In this document: positions 43,147 through 51,098 of the stretch, one piece after another
Layout: every line of letters begins with the position of its first letter
Position numbering within the stretch: position 1 is the first letter of the stretch
Assembly (NCBI RefSeq): GCF_035621455.1
Contig: NZ_CP141822.1
Span: 1,240,001 to 1,304,000 of the forward strand
Direction of reading: 5' to 3'
DNA from: Vibrio natriegens NBRC 15636 = ATCC 14048 = DSM 759
Lineage (GTDB): Bacteria; Pseudomonadota; Gammaproteobacteria; Enterobacterales; Vibrionaceae
DNA length: 64,000 bases
The notes under the pieces: generated by a model
What the model saw: only the letters and a program-made list of their open reading frames with translations
Told to the model about the DNA's origin: nothing
The model's database searches: none
Position numbers and translations under genes: made by a program

Positions 43147-45459
43147 TCAACGGTAGTCATATACCTTGTGAACCTTATCTACGCCCTGAGACTGCCCGAT
43201 AGCGTGACATGTCGAACATTGCTCAGAACCCATCGCTTCTGCTGCTGTGTCAGCACCAAAGACTGCGCCGTTATTTATCATATGGCTCAGTATTGCATCA
43301 CCAGCTACAGTTTCTGGATCTGCGTCAGCGAGCGCTGATTCAAGGTGACATGCACCACAGGCCACTAGAGCCGGGCTGAAGTATTTTGTTTCACCTGCTG
43401 TATTCATCGCCAATGATGGGCGCGTATTTTCCTGACTTGGCAGGTTAAATTGAGACGATGTATGGCAAGATTCACAATTGTTAATTGCTCCTGGGAATAC
43501 CGCCTCACCATTACGATGAGACCCAAACGCATGATACGAGTGCACGTGGTATTTCAGATCTGCCGGTATACCTGTGTAAAAAGATGGACGTTCTGAGTTA
43601 TGGCAATTTTTACATTGCTGGAAATCAGTCGCCGCATGGGAGTCAGCGTGGATTGTCAGCTCTTTATGACAACCGTTACAGCTCTCAATATCCGCGCCCA
43701 TTGGAAGACTATGAGGAATTTCCACACCACCAATGCCGAAGGCTGATGACGTGTTATTTGCTGCAATCATGAACGGGCTCTTGATTAGATCAATGCCGGT
43801 AAAGTTGACACACTCACTTAGCACGCCTTCTCTTCTGTCAGCACATAGAGGTACATCTGCAATGTTGACAGTCAGTTTCGAAGTGCTGGTTGGTTTGATA
43901 TCAGAAGCACTGAGGTCTTTGTGACAGGTGAACATACCATCACCTTCTGCAACACAGCCATCGCCAACCGCACCGTCTCCATACATGTTCAGATCAACGG
44001 TTGGGAGCGGCGATGGTGACGAGAAAGTTAACGGACTTAAATATGACAATAGAGGTCCTTCACCGTTATCCCAGTTAAGAAGAAGATAGAAGTGATCGTC
44101 ATTATTGATATAAGGCCTAATGTCAGCCATCGAGCTTATACCCACACCGTCTTTCATGATGCGTACTTGAACTTCGAAGCTATCATCAATGAAACGCGCT
44201 TGTTCAATCGAGACGTCTAACGTGTCTCTGGCGGTTGATAGGTTTGCCAGACGCATCATGTGAACCGTTTTAGCGCTTCTGCTTGCGTCTTCGCCAATGA
44301 TTGGGTCGCCATTTTCGTCACGCTCATAAGGGCGATGACATCCGGTACAAGTATTTTGAGGGGAACCGTCTCGAATCCATGCTGTACCAACTTGATTTGC
44401 ATGAGCTCCGCGATCACGGAACAAGTGACAGGTTTCACAGGCAACTTGGGTTGGGTGTTCAAACCAGTTGTTTGCATCCGATGCTTTTGCTGTGTCACTC
44501 GAGTGACAAGTCGTACAGTTGCGCGCATCTTGTGGGAATGGGCTGCCCTCAACGACAAGACCGTCTATGTCAGTGACTAACTGCTCACTGTCATCAACAG
44601 GCTGCTTGTACGTAGTCAGGTCATTTCTGTCACTGCCAAGTTTAAATACGTTGCCGTGATATTGGTGTACAACGGCCGCAAGTGGTCGTCGAGCGGGTGC
44701 CGCACCTGGGTTACTGTCGTTGTGACAAGACGTACAAACGGCGATGTTGTTGTCGATTGAACGATAACCCGGACCATGGTGGAGGGGTTCGTTCATATGA
44801 CAATTCGCACAGGTTCCGTCTTCAATGACATTTCTCGTTACAGTGCTGTCTGAACTGGTACCTGGTACCCACTCATAAACATGGGTAAAACCGACTTCTT
44901 GGTCGCCATAAGCGAACACGATTCGGTGCAACTTATTTTCATCCCAGCTAATGTACCCGTCATTATCAGCGGAATCGGCAGGATACGGATCGGCGACTTT
45001 CAAAATGTCTGTAATTGCAAAGGTGTAACGATAGCCGTCGTCTGTTTTCTCTAAATCGCCATCCCAAACACTCTCCATTGATGCTCTGTTATTTGAGGCA
45101 TCACTGGAGTGATGGAAACTTTTCCAGAAAGTATTGCCGTTTCGCCCGTTATAGTCGTATGCGGGGTCACTAGTATCTTCAACGTCACTGCGTGCCGGCA
45201 TTGCTTTTAACACCGCGATTCTAAAGTCTTTATCGGTGTCGAACGTGTAGTCACGCCCCGCGCCGTCCAGAACGTTAAAGTCAACCACCAACTTTGTTTC
45301 AGTACCACTGTCGGAGGACATAAGCATCGGCTTTTCGATTTCGACGCTGAATGAACTGACATCTGGCGGAGGGGTATTTTGATCATTTTTACCGCCTGGA
45401 CCACATGCGGCCATTAACATGGCAAGGGTTGTGATGAAAAGTAGTTTTATATTGTTCAT
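43147..45459 (-). CDS. mtrC: OmcA/MtrC-family decaheme surface cytochrome lipoprotein
   Basis: Outer-surface terminal reductase of the electron conduit, 770 residues. The ATG at 45459 is chosen because GAGAGGG precedes it and it opens a lipoprotein signal with lipobox MAAC; an in-frame start at 45477 is less likely. Ten CXXCH motifs: CANCH, CTSCH, CTTCH, CETCH, CTGCH in the first pentaheme block (about 220-390) and CNGCH, CKNCH, CESCH, CGACH, CSTCH in the second (about 600-765). Two beta domains sit before each block, the MtrC/OmcA plan. It should reduce extracellular metals, flavins or electrodes. First gene of the minus-strand operon. Confidence 0.93.
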   Translation of the reverse strand: MNNIKLLFITTLAMLMAACGPGGKNDQNTPPPDVSSFSVEIEKPMLMSSDSGTETKLVVDFNVLDGAGRDYTFDTDKDFRIAVLKAMPARSDVEDTSDPAYDYNGRNGNTFWKSFHHSSDASNNRASMESVWDGDLEKTDDGYRYTFAITDILKVADPYPADSADNDGYISWDENKLHRIVFAYGDQEVGFTHVYEWVPGTSSDSTVTRNVIEDGTCANCHMNEPLHHGPGYRSIDNNIAVCTSCHNDSNPGAAPARRPLAAVVHQYHGNVFKLGSDRNDLTTYKQPVDDSEQLVTDIDGLVVEGSPFPQDARNCTTCHSSDTAKASDANNWFEHPTQVACETCHLFRDRGAHANQVGTAWIRDGSPQNTCTGCHRPYERDENGDPIIGEDASRSAKTVHMMRLANLSTARDTLDVSIEQARFIDDSFEVQVRIMKDGVGISSMADIRPYINNDDHFYLLLNWDNGEGPLLSYLSPLTFSSPSPLPTVDLNMYGDGAVGDGCVAEGDGMFTCHKDLSASDIKPTSTSKLTVNIADVPLCADRREGVLSECVNFTGIDLIKSPFMIAANNTSSAFGIGGVEIPHSLPMGADIESCNGCHKELTIHADSHAATDFQQCKNCHNSERPSFYTGIPADLKYHVHSYHAFGSHRNGEAVFPGAINNCESCHTSSQFNLPSQENTRPSLAMNTAGETKYFSPALVACGACHLESALADADPETVAGDAILSHMINNGAVFGADTAAEAMGSEQCSTCHAIGQSQGVDKVHKVYDYR

Positions 45460-45703
45460 TTTCCCTCTCGCTTTCACCTAATAGATTTAAATAAAAGTGG
45501 GACTAATTTAGATACAACTTATTGAATTTTCGGCTCTGAGTATAAAGAGCCCATATAAAGTAGTTTGCTTTATTCTTGTTAGTTATCTTTTGGAGAGAGT
45601 GAACAACGACGGGTCAAAATTTACATTTCACTCTACCACCGACTGTTTTGAGTATAGACATAAAACCGTGCTTCACAGCTCGCTAAAGAGATTTTTTGAG
45701 TGT

Positions 45704-45719
45704 TGTGATGTTGCTCAAA
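45704..45719. promoter_or_regulatory. Candidate CRP-binding site
   Basis: TGTGA-N6-TCAAA matches nine of ten core bases of the CRP consensus TGTGA-N6-TCACA. CRP controls Mtr-type genes in Shewanella, so the site is plausible, but a single by-eye match is weak evidence. Confidence 0.4.
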
Positions 45720-45781
45720 GTGTTGAATGTTATGGGTTTTGTTGTTTTATTATGCATAACAATGACTTATAAAAAATAAGG

Positions 45782-45816
45782 TTATAATTTGCCTTTCTAA
45801 TGTCAGCAAATTATAA
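45782..45816. promoter_or_regulatory. Perfect 11-base inverted repeat in the mtrC/pdsA control region
   Basis: TTATAATTTGC (45782-45792) and GCAAATTATAA (45806-45816) are exact reverse complements separated by 13 bases. There is no T run, so it does not look like a terminator. It may be an operator or a 5' leader hairpin of pdsA, whose ATG is about 210 bp downstream. Confidence 0.5.
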
Positions 45817-46024
45817 GAGCGTGGTCTAATATGTATTGTGTATGTAAATGAGATGTTGTTTTGGACAGGTTGATATTGGAATTGCTTATAAGAAAGCGTT
45901 GGTTTAGCAGTGATCTTACTTGAGAGTCGTCATGTTTATTCCATTTTCTTTCTAGTAGATTTTAGATACAGCCGCCTAGTTCTCACTGTCTTTCAATAAT
46001 ATTTAAGTTTAGGAATCGCAGCCT

Positions 46025-46648
46025 ATGTGTTCTTCTTTGACAAAAATAACTCAAGCGTTGACGTTGATTACAGCAAACTTTCTTCTGGTTTCGTCAGTGC
46101 AAGCATCCGCTCCAGAATTAATCGAGCGTTTGGAATGTGAGGCATGCCATGGACCGGGTGGGGTATCGACAAATACCAATATTCCTTCTATTGCGGGCTT
46201 ACCTGAATTTAATTTCACTGACCAAATGTTGCAGTACGCAGAAGGTAGACCTGCTGATACCGTTAAGCATGTTTATGGTGATACGAGCAAAAGTGGTGAC
46301 ATGGCGACTATTGTGAAATCGCTTTCCGAAGAAGAAGTGGAAGAGTTAGCTGCACACTATTCACAGCTTGCGTTTGTTCGTGCGAAACAGGACTTCGATC
46401 AGTCACTGGCTGATAAAGGGAAAATGATTCACGAGAAAAATTGCGACAGCTGTCATGTGGATGGAGGCAGCGATCCGATGGATGAAACCTCGATTCTGGC
46501 AGGCCAGCAAAAAGGCTACTTGCTAACCACGCTCAAGCAGTTTCATAGCGGTGCACGTTCTGTAGATAAGAAAATGGATAGCGCTGTTAAAGGGTTAAGT
46601 GAAGACGATTTGGTTGCACTGTCTGAATATTACGCGAGTTTCCAATAA
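46025..46648 (+). CDS. pdsA: Diheme periplasmic c-type cytochrome, PdsA-like shuttle
   Basis: Soluble periplasmic cytochrome of the c4/c553 type, 207 residues. The signal peptide ends about SSVQASAPE (residue 28). Two CXXCH haem sites: CEACHGPGG (about 38-46) and CDSCHVDGG (about 140-148), each with a following cytochrome c fold and probable distal Met. The diheme shuttle PdsA carries electrons from CymA to MtrA in Aeromonas and in V. natriegens, where it takes the place of Shewanella's CctA/FccA; the gene position (with cymA, opposite mtrCAB) fits that. It lies 30 bp ahead of cymA on the plus strand. A plain cytochrome c4 cannot be ruled out by sequence alone. Confidence 0.82.
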   Translation: MCSSLTKITQALTLITANFLLVSSVQASAPELIERLECEACHGPGGVSTNTNIPSIAGLPEFNFTDQMLQYAEGRPADTVKHVYGDTSKSGDMATIVKSLSEEEVEELAAHYSQLAFVRAKQDFDQSLADKGKMIHEKNCDSCHVDGGSDPMDETSILAGQQKGYLLTTLKQFHSGARSVDKKMDSAVKGLSEDDLVALSEYYASFQ

Positions 46649-46678
46649 ATCAATCACTGGCAAGGTGGAGCAAACTAT

Positions 46679-47281
46679 ATGGGATGGTGGAGTCGACCTA
46701 ATAAAAAATGGATGCTCGGCATCCCGCTTGGTGGTGTAGTCGCGTTTATCTTAGGCGTGGGCGCACTAGGCGCTTACCATGGCGTTATGAATTATTCCAA
46801 CACCAACGACTTCTGTTTCGGATGCCACATTGGGATGGATACGATCGTGGAGGAATATCAAGCGTCAATACATTACAACAACTCAAAAGGTGTGATTGCC
46901 GCGACATGCAGTGACTGTCATGTTCCGAGAGAGTTTATTCCCAAAATGATCGTTAAAATCACCGCGACAGCGGATATCTTCCATAAATTGAAAGGCGATA
47001 TTACGCTGGAAAACTTTGAGTCAGAACACCGGCCAAGGCTTGCGACAATCGTAACGGAGGAGTTTGTCGCCAATAAGTCCAAGCAATGTAAATACTGTCA
47101 CCAGGTTGATCGCATGGACTTCGAAGCGCAAGGTCGTACGACGGCTCGTCGACACCAAATGATGGAATCACGAGATCAATCGTGTATCGATTGTCATGCT
47201 GGTATAGCGCACAAGTTACCAGAGGATGAGCCAGAAGAAGTCGAAGAAGAAATGGTTGAAACCACCGCTATGGTTAATTGA
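46679..47281 (+). CDS. cymA: CymA-like tetraheme quinol dehydrogenase (NapC/NirT family)
   Basis: Inner-membrane tetraheme cytochrome, 200 residues. One N-terminal transmembrane helix (about 12-35, MLGIPLGGVVAFILGVGALGAY) anchors a periplasmic domain with four CXXCH sites: CFGCH, CSDCH, CKYCH and CIDCH. It oxidises menaquinol or ubiquinol and passes electrons to periplasmic carriers. The acidic tail (EDEPEEVEEEMVE) is an uncommon extension. RBS AGGTGGAG precedes the ATG. Being paired with pdsA and opposite mtrCAB, it is the likely electron entry point of the extracellular pathway; NapC and NrfH-like roles are less likely because no nap or nrf genes are near. Confidence 0.9.
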   Translation: MGWWSRPNKKWMLGIPLGGVVAFILGVGALGAYHGVMNYSNTNDFCFGCHIGMDTIVEEYQASIHYNNSKGVIAATCSDCHVPREFIPKMIVKITATADIFHKLKGDITLENFESEHRPRLATIVTEEFVANKSKQCKYCHQVDRMDFEAQGRTTARRHQMMESRDQSCIDCHAGIAHKLPEDEPEEVEEEMVETTAMVN

Positions 47282-47319
47282 TTCTTCTTAAAGTTCTGAT
47301 AAGTATAAAGTATGGCTGC

Positions 47320-48762
47320 CTAGTGGTCTGAGTTTTCTTCCGCTTGGTTAGCCATCGCTTTCACCATGCCATTAAATATGAACAGGTGGGCCGGCATCAT
47401 GGCAAACCAGTAAAGCAGCCCCAGAAAACCTTGCGGATGCCACCACGCCGTTATGTCCAGCTCTCGCACATCTCCTTCATCTTTAATACTGATTTCCAAG
47501 CGCCCGAGCCCGGGACCTTTCATGCCAAAAAACAGCGATAAGAATTGGTTTTCTTCACACCGGATGACTTTCCAAGAGTCAATGAAGTCGCCCACTTTGA
47601 GTTCGGGTCCGGGAGGGGAGACTCGAACGGGTTTCCCGCCACCAAAAAAGATATCCAGCCATTCACGGGTTCGCCAAAGAATATTTGCAAAGTAGTATCC
47701 TTTCTCTCGGCTACCAATTTTCTGCGCAACTTTCCACAACGCGTCAGCAGATGCTTTGGTTTTTATGCTGGCTCCTGCTTGTTTAGGAAAGTAGCCATAT
47801 CCTGGTTGCCAGCGTTTTAGTGCCGCTGGCTCAAATCCCCAAACATTGCTACGTACAAACGTTCCCTCGTGTGCAATTGCCTCTTTTACCGATTGTTCAT
47901 AACTGATCATTTCTTGTGGAAACCGAGTCTCAATCGCGACCGAATCAGCGATGTAATCGTGTTCTAATCCGGCGAGTAGTGCCTTGCCAATACTTGATGG
48001 AACGGAAGTGATGAGCCCGAGCCAGTGCGACGCCATTTTAGGGGTAAGCAGTGGGGTAGACCATAATCGGTATGGCTTATTCGTCACTTGGCATATAACG
48101 CGAAATTGTTCTCTGTAACTTAATGTATCTGGCCCTCCCACTTCGTAGATCTTACTTTCCACCGGTGGTGGTTCTGCCGCAAGGGAGAGTAAGTAATGAT
48201 TCAGATTAGGCAGAGCTATCGGGTTGGCTTTAGAGTCCACCCATTTTGGTGTGACTAAAACAGGCAGGTTGTAAACGAAGTCACGCATTATTTCAAAAGC
48301 CGCAGAACCCGGGCCGATAATCACACCAGCGCGCAATTCTGTGACCGGAACACCGGACTGGCGAATGATTTTTCCGGTTGCTTTTCGCGCGGCTAAATGT
48401 CGCGAATTTCCCGTTTGGGGCTGAATTGCACTGAGATAAATAACGTGTTTAACGCGGCTTTTTTCTAAGGCGAACTTAAAATTCAGCGCAAGGTTGAGCT
48501 CGTATTCGACAAAGTCATCTCCCTGAGCCATTCCGTGCACCAAAAAAAAGACCAAATCAAAGTCATTCACAATAGATAATGTTGACTCAGCGTCGGCTAA
48601 GTCCAGGTATTTCAGCGTCAGGTTTGGATGAGGGCGCGATCTTGATTCTAAATACTCGATATGTCGCGCCGCTGCTGTGACGCTGTAACCTTTATCTAGT
48701 AAAAGAGGGAGAAGTTGAGAACCTATGTATCCAGACGCGCCAAGTACCAACACCTTTTTCAT
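47320..48762 (-). CDS. NAD(P)-binding protein with C-terminal DUF2867
   Basis: Predicted oxidoreductase or nucleotide-binding protein, 480 residues. N-terminal atypical short-chain dehydrogenase fold (about 1-290) with the dinucleotide loop LGASGYIGSQLLP near residue 6-18. The DUF2867 domain follows (about 325-480), ending in a hydrophobic helix WFAMMPAHLFIFNGMVKAM. The start at 48762 is preferred to an upstream in-frame codon (48795) because AGGAC sits just ahead and it opens the Rossmann fold at once. Proteins of this sort occur next to membrane or lipid genes in many bacteria, with no defined substrate. It diverges from the MATE gene across 94 bp. Confidence 0.8.
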   Translation of the reverse strand: MKKVLVLGASGYIGSQLLPLLLDKGYSVTAAARHIEYLESRSRPHPNLTLKYLDLADAESTLSIVNDFDLVFFLVHGMAQGDDFVEYELNLALNFKFALEKSRVKHVIYLSAIQPQTGNSRHLAARKATGKIIRQSGVPVTELRAGVIIGPGSAAFEIMRDFVYNLPVLVTPKWVDSKANPIALPNLNHYLLSLAAEPPPVESKIYEVGGPDTLSYREQFRVICQVTNKPYRLWSTPLLTPKMASHWLGLITSVPSSIGKALLAGLEHDYIADSVAIETRFPQEMISYEQSVKEAIAHEGTFVRSNVWGFEPAALKRWQPGYGYFPKQAGASIKTKASADALWKVAQKIGSREKGYYFANILWRTREWLDIFFGGGKPVRVSPPGPELKVGDFIDSWKVIRCEENQFLSLFFGMKGPGLGRLEISIKDEGDVRELDITAWWHPQGFLGLLYWFAMMPAHLFIFNGMVKAMANQAEENSDH

Positions 48763-48856
48763 TCTTTGTCCTTTTTTTGTTGGTGGAATTATCACCGCTA
48801 GGTATAATCATGAGACACTTTTCCATTTCTTTCAACAAGTTGTCGTTGGAGTGCTC

Positions 48857-50233
48857 GTGTCTTTTTTTTCTCAGCTTTTAATTCACGCCGATAAGGCATT
48901 TTTACGTCGTTTGTTCGCGATAGCGCTTCCAATCACTCTTCAAAGCATTATGTTTTCCAGCCGCAGCCTGGTCGATGTATTAATGCTCGGCCAGCTTGGT
49001 GAGGCTGAAATTGCCGCCGTTGGGGTGGCCGCTCGAGCTACGTTTGTCACGACAATTATGTTGGTGGGTGTCACGACTGGTGGAGCTTTGTTAACCGCTC
49101 AATATTGGGGGGCCGGGGACAAAGCGGGCGTAAGGGAGAGTACATCTCTTACCTGGGTGATATCAATGGTGTTTGCTGCGATGGCTGTTTTCCTGTTTGT
49201 GGTCTTTCCTGATCCAATCATGAGTTTAACCACTGACTCACAGCAGGTTATTGATCTGGGGGCAAACTATTTGGTGGCGTCTTCAGCCAGTATGTTTGCT
49301 GTTGCCTGTGTTGCAAGTATGGCCGTTGGTTTGCGAGCGATGCATCAACCGGGCTTAAGCACATTCTTTAGTGGTATTGGAATCGTCTCGAACGTGTTCC
49401 TAAACTGGGTGTTGATTTTCGGTCATTTGGGTTTTCCTGCACTTGGTATTACCGGGGCTGCAATCGCGACTGTTATCAGCGGTGCCATCGAAGTGGGCTG
49501 TCTATTCGGGTATTTATGGGCGAAGAAACATATTCTTGCGTTTGGATGGAATGACATCCGAGCGGGATTAGTATTTGAAAAAATTACGCGCTTTCTTAGT
49601 TTGTCATTACCTACGACATTTAACTTTCTGGCATGGGCTGGTGGACTATTTGTTTATCATGCGATTATGGGACAAGCGGGCGTCCAGGGCTTGGCGGCTC
49701 TCTCAGTCATGACCCCCGTTGAATCCATAGCGTTGGCAATGATGATCGGTTTGTCGAATGCTGCTGCCGTTTTGGTGGGCAATCAGTTAGGCGCAAAGAA
49801 TTTTGAACCTGTTTACTACCAAGCTTGGGCAACACTGATTTTGAATCTGATCATTGCCGTGGTGGTTGCCTTATTACTGTTGGTTTCAAACCAGTGGATA
49901 CTGAATGCGTTCAGCGCTTTGACGCCAGAAACGCGTCAGTTATCAGAGCAATTTATGCTGATTCTGGCGATTGGTGTGATACTGCGTTCCATTCCTATGA
50001 TGGTCATTGTCGGTGTTCTTCGCGCGGGCGGTGATGTTAAATTCTGCCTGTATCAGGACTTAGTAGCACAGTGGGTTATTGGTATCCCTCTTGCTGCCTT
50101 TGCTGCTATTTACCTTGGTTGGGAACCGCAATGGGTGTATTTACTCTTTTTGACCGAGGAAGTGGTTAAGTGGGCGATTTCCTTACCTCGTGTGAGAAGT
50201 AAAAAGTGGATGAAAAACCTAATCGGTAGCTAA
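48857..50233 (+). CDS. MATE-family multidrug efflux transporter
   Basis: Sodium- or proton-driven exporter, 458 residues, with twelve hydrophobic helices. The GTG at 48857 is chosen: GGAG lies five bases ahead, and it gives the usual MATE length and N-terminus (MSFFSQLLIHADKAFLRRLFAIALPITLQS). The longer reading from 48725 would overlap the divergent gene. Features: PITLQSIMFSSRSLVDVLMLGQLG (about 22-45), TGGALLTAQYWGAGD and VSNVFLNWVLIFGHLGFPALG. Substrates unknown; close relatives export norfloxacin, ethidium and similar cations. Confidence 0.88.
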   Translation: MSFFSQLLIHADKAFLRRLFAIALPITLQSIMFSSRSLVDVLMLGQLGEAEIAAVGVAARATFVTTIMLVGVTTGGALLTAQYWGAGDKAGVRESTSLTWVISMVFAAMAVFLFVVFPDPIMSLTTDSQQVIDLGANYLVASSASMFAVACVASMAVGLRAMHQPGLSTFFSGIGIVSNVFLNWVLIFGHLGFPALGITGAAIATVISGAIEVGCLFGYLWAKKHILAFGWNDIRAGLVFEKITRFLSLSLPTTFNFLAWAGGLFVYHAIMGQAGVQGLAALSVMTPVESIALAMMIGLSNAAAVLVGNQLGAKNFEPVYYQAWATLILNLIIAVVVALLLLVSNQWILNAFSALTPETRQLSEQFMLILAIGVILRSIPMMVIVGVLRAGGDVKFCLYQDLVAQWVIGIPLAAFAAIYLGWEPQWVYLLFLTEEVVKWAISLPRVRSKKWMKNLIGS

Positions 50234-50426
50234 CCATACAAATGGAGAAAATCGATTATTAGTGATAGGAATTTGCTTTTAATTTCAACAAAAATAGTTT
50301 GAGAAGGTGAATCGAGTTGCATTTGCGGTTTGATAATGTGATCTAGTATTCAAAATACTTCCTACTGGTCCGATTTTAGTGTAGATTCTTATCCCAATTT
50401 TAAATACCTGTTGAGCGGCTATATTA

Positions 50427-51098
50427 ATGTTAAGACTGTCAGACCTATGTAAAGGCTATGTAGATGGGGGAGAGTTTCACCCAGTTTTACAAGGGGCAGA
50501 ATTAACATTACAACGCGGTGAGCAAGTCGCTCTGATGGGTGAGAGTGGTTCAGGCAAAAGTACCTTACTTAATTTGATTGCTGGTCTGGATACGGTGGAT
50601 TCCGGAGAAATTCAGTTTGTCGGTTTTTCGATGCATGATGCTCCGGAGCATTTGAGAACACTCTATCGCAGAAATAACATCGGCAATATTTTCCAGCAAT
50701 TTAACCTTCTTCCGACGCTAAATATTGCGGATAACATTCGTTTTTGCCGCCAGTTAAAAGGCTTGCCGGAAGATCAAGGTTTGTGGCGTCAGATTCTCTC
50801 CGCTCTTGATTTGATGCCGCTTCTTGGCCGTTATCCTGAAGAAGTCTCTGGTGGCCAGCAACAACGCGCTGCGATTGCACGAGCTCTTTACATGGAACCG
50901 CAAATTCTCTTGGCCGATGAGCCAACCGGAAGTTTGGATGAACGAAATGCCGAAGCGGTGATGCGTTTATTAACCACGCTTGCGCGCCAACTGAATTGTA
51001 CATTGTTGTTGGTGACTCATAGTGAGAAGGTCGCTGACCATATGGAAGGTAAAATCCGACTGCAAGGGGGACAACTGCATGTTATGGCCCGTAGTTAA
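50427..51098 (+). CDS. ABC transporter ATP-binding protein (LolD/MacB-like)
   Basis: ATPase of 223 residues. Walker A GESGSGKST (about 38-46), Q-loop NIFQQFNLLPTL, signature VSGGQQQRAAIARALY (about 138-153), Walker B ILLADEPTGSLD and switch histidine LLVTHSEK. The EPTGSLD and SGGQQQR variants are those of MacB/LolD-type exporters and mechanotransmission ATPases. It overlaps the permease gene by 20 bp, and a lipocalin-like gene follows, giving a three-gene operon. It should power the FtsX-type permease in moving or releasing a lipoprotein or lipid; the cargo is not known. Confidence 0.88.
   Translation: MLRLSDLCKGYVDGGEFHPVLQGAELTLQRGEQVALMGESGSGKSTLLNLIAGLDTVDSGEIQFVGFSMHDAPEHLRTLYRRNNIGNIFQQFNLLPTLNIADNIRFCRQLKGLPEDQGLWRQILSALDLMPLLGRYPEEVSGGQQQRAAIARALYMEPQILLADEPTGSLDERNAEAVMRLLTTLARQLNCTLLLVTHSEKVADHMEGKIRLQGGQLHVMARS

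Larger units (their letters stand above)
45460..46024. other. Divergent control region, mtrCAB / pdsA-cymA
   Basis: 565 bp of AT-rich DNA between two oppositely facing electron-transfer operons. It holds a CRP-like site (45704-45719), a palindrome TTATGCATAA (45750-45759) and a perfect 11-base inverted repeat (45782-45816). An open reading frame of 60 codons (45590-45772) was judged non-coding. Promoters for both operons must lie here; none is clear enough to place. Confidence 0.7.

Noticed and set aside
45590..45772. 60-codon open frame on the plus strand between mtrC and pdsA
   Set aside because: No good ribosome binding site, cysteine-rich low-quality sequence with no recognisable fold, and it lies across the CRP-like site and palindrome. 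Treated as regulatory DNA.
48725..48856. Longer start for the MATE transporter
   Set aside because: It would overlap the divergent DUF2867 gene and add residues unlike any MATE; GTG at 48857 has a ribosome binding site and gives usual length.
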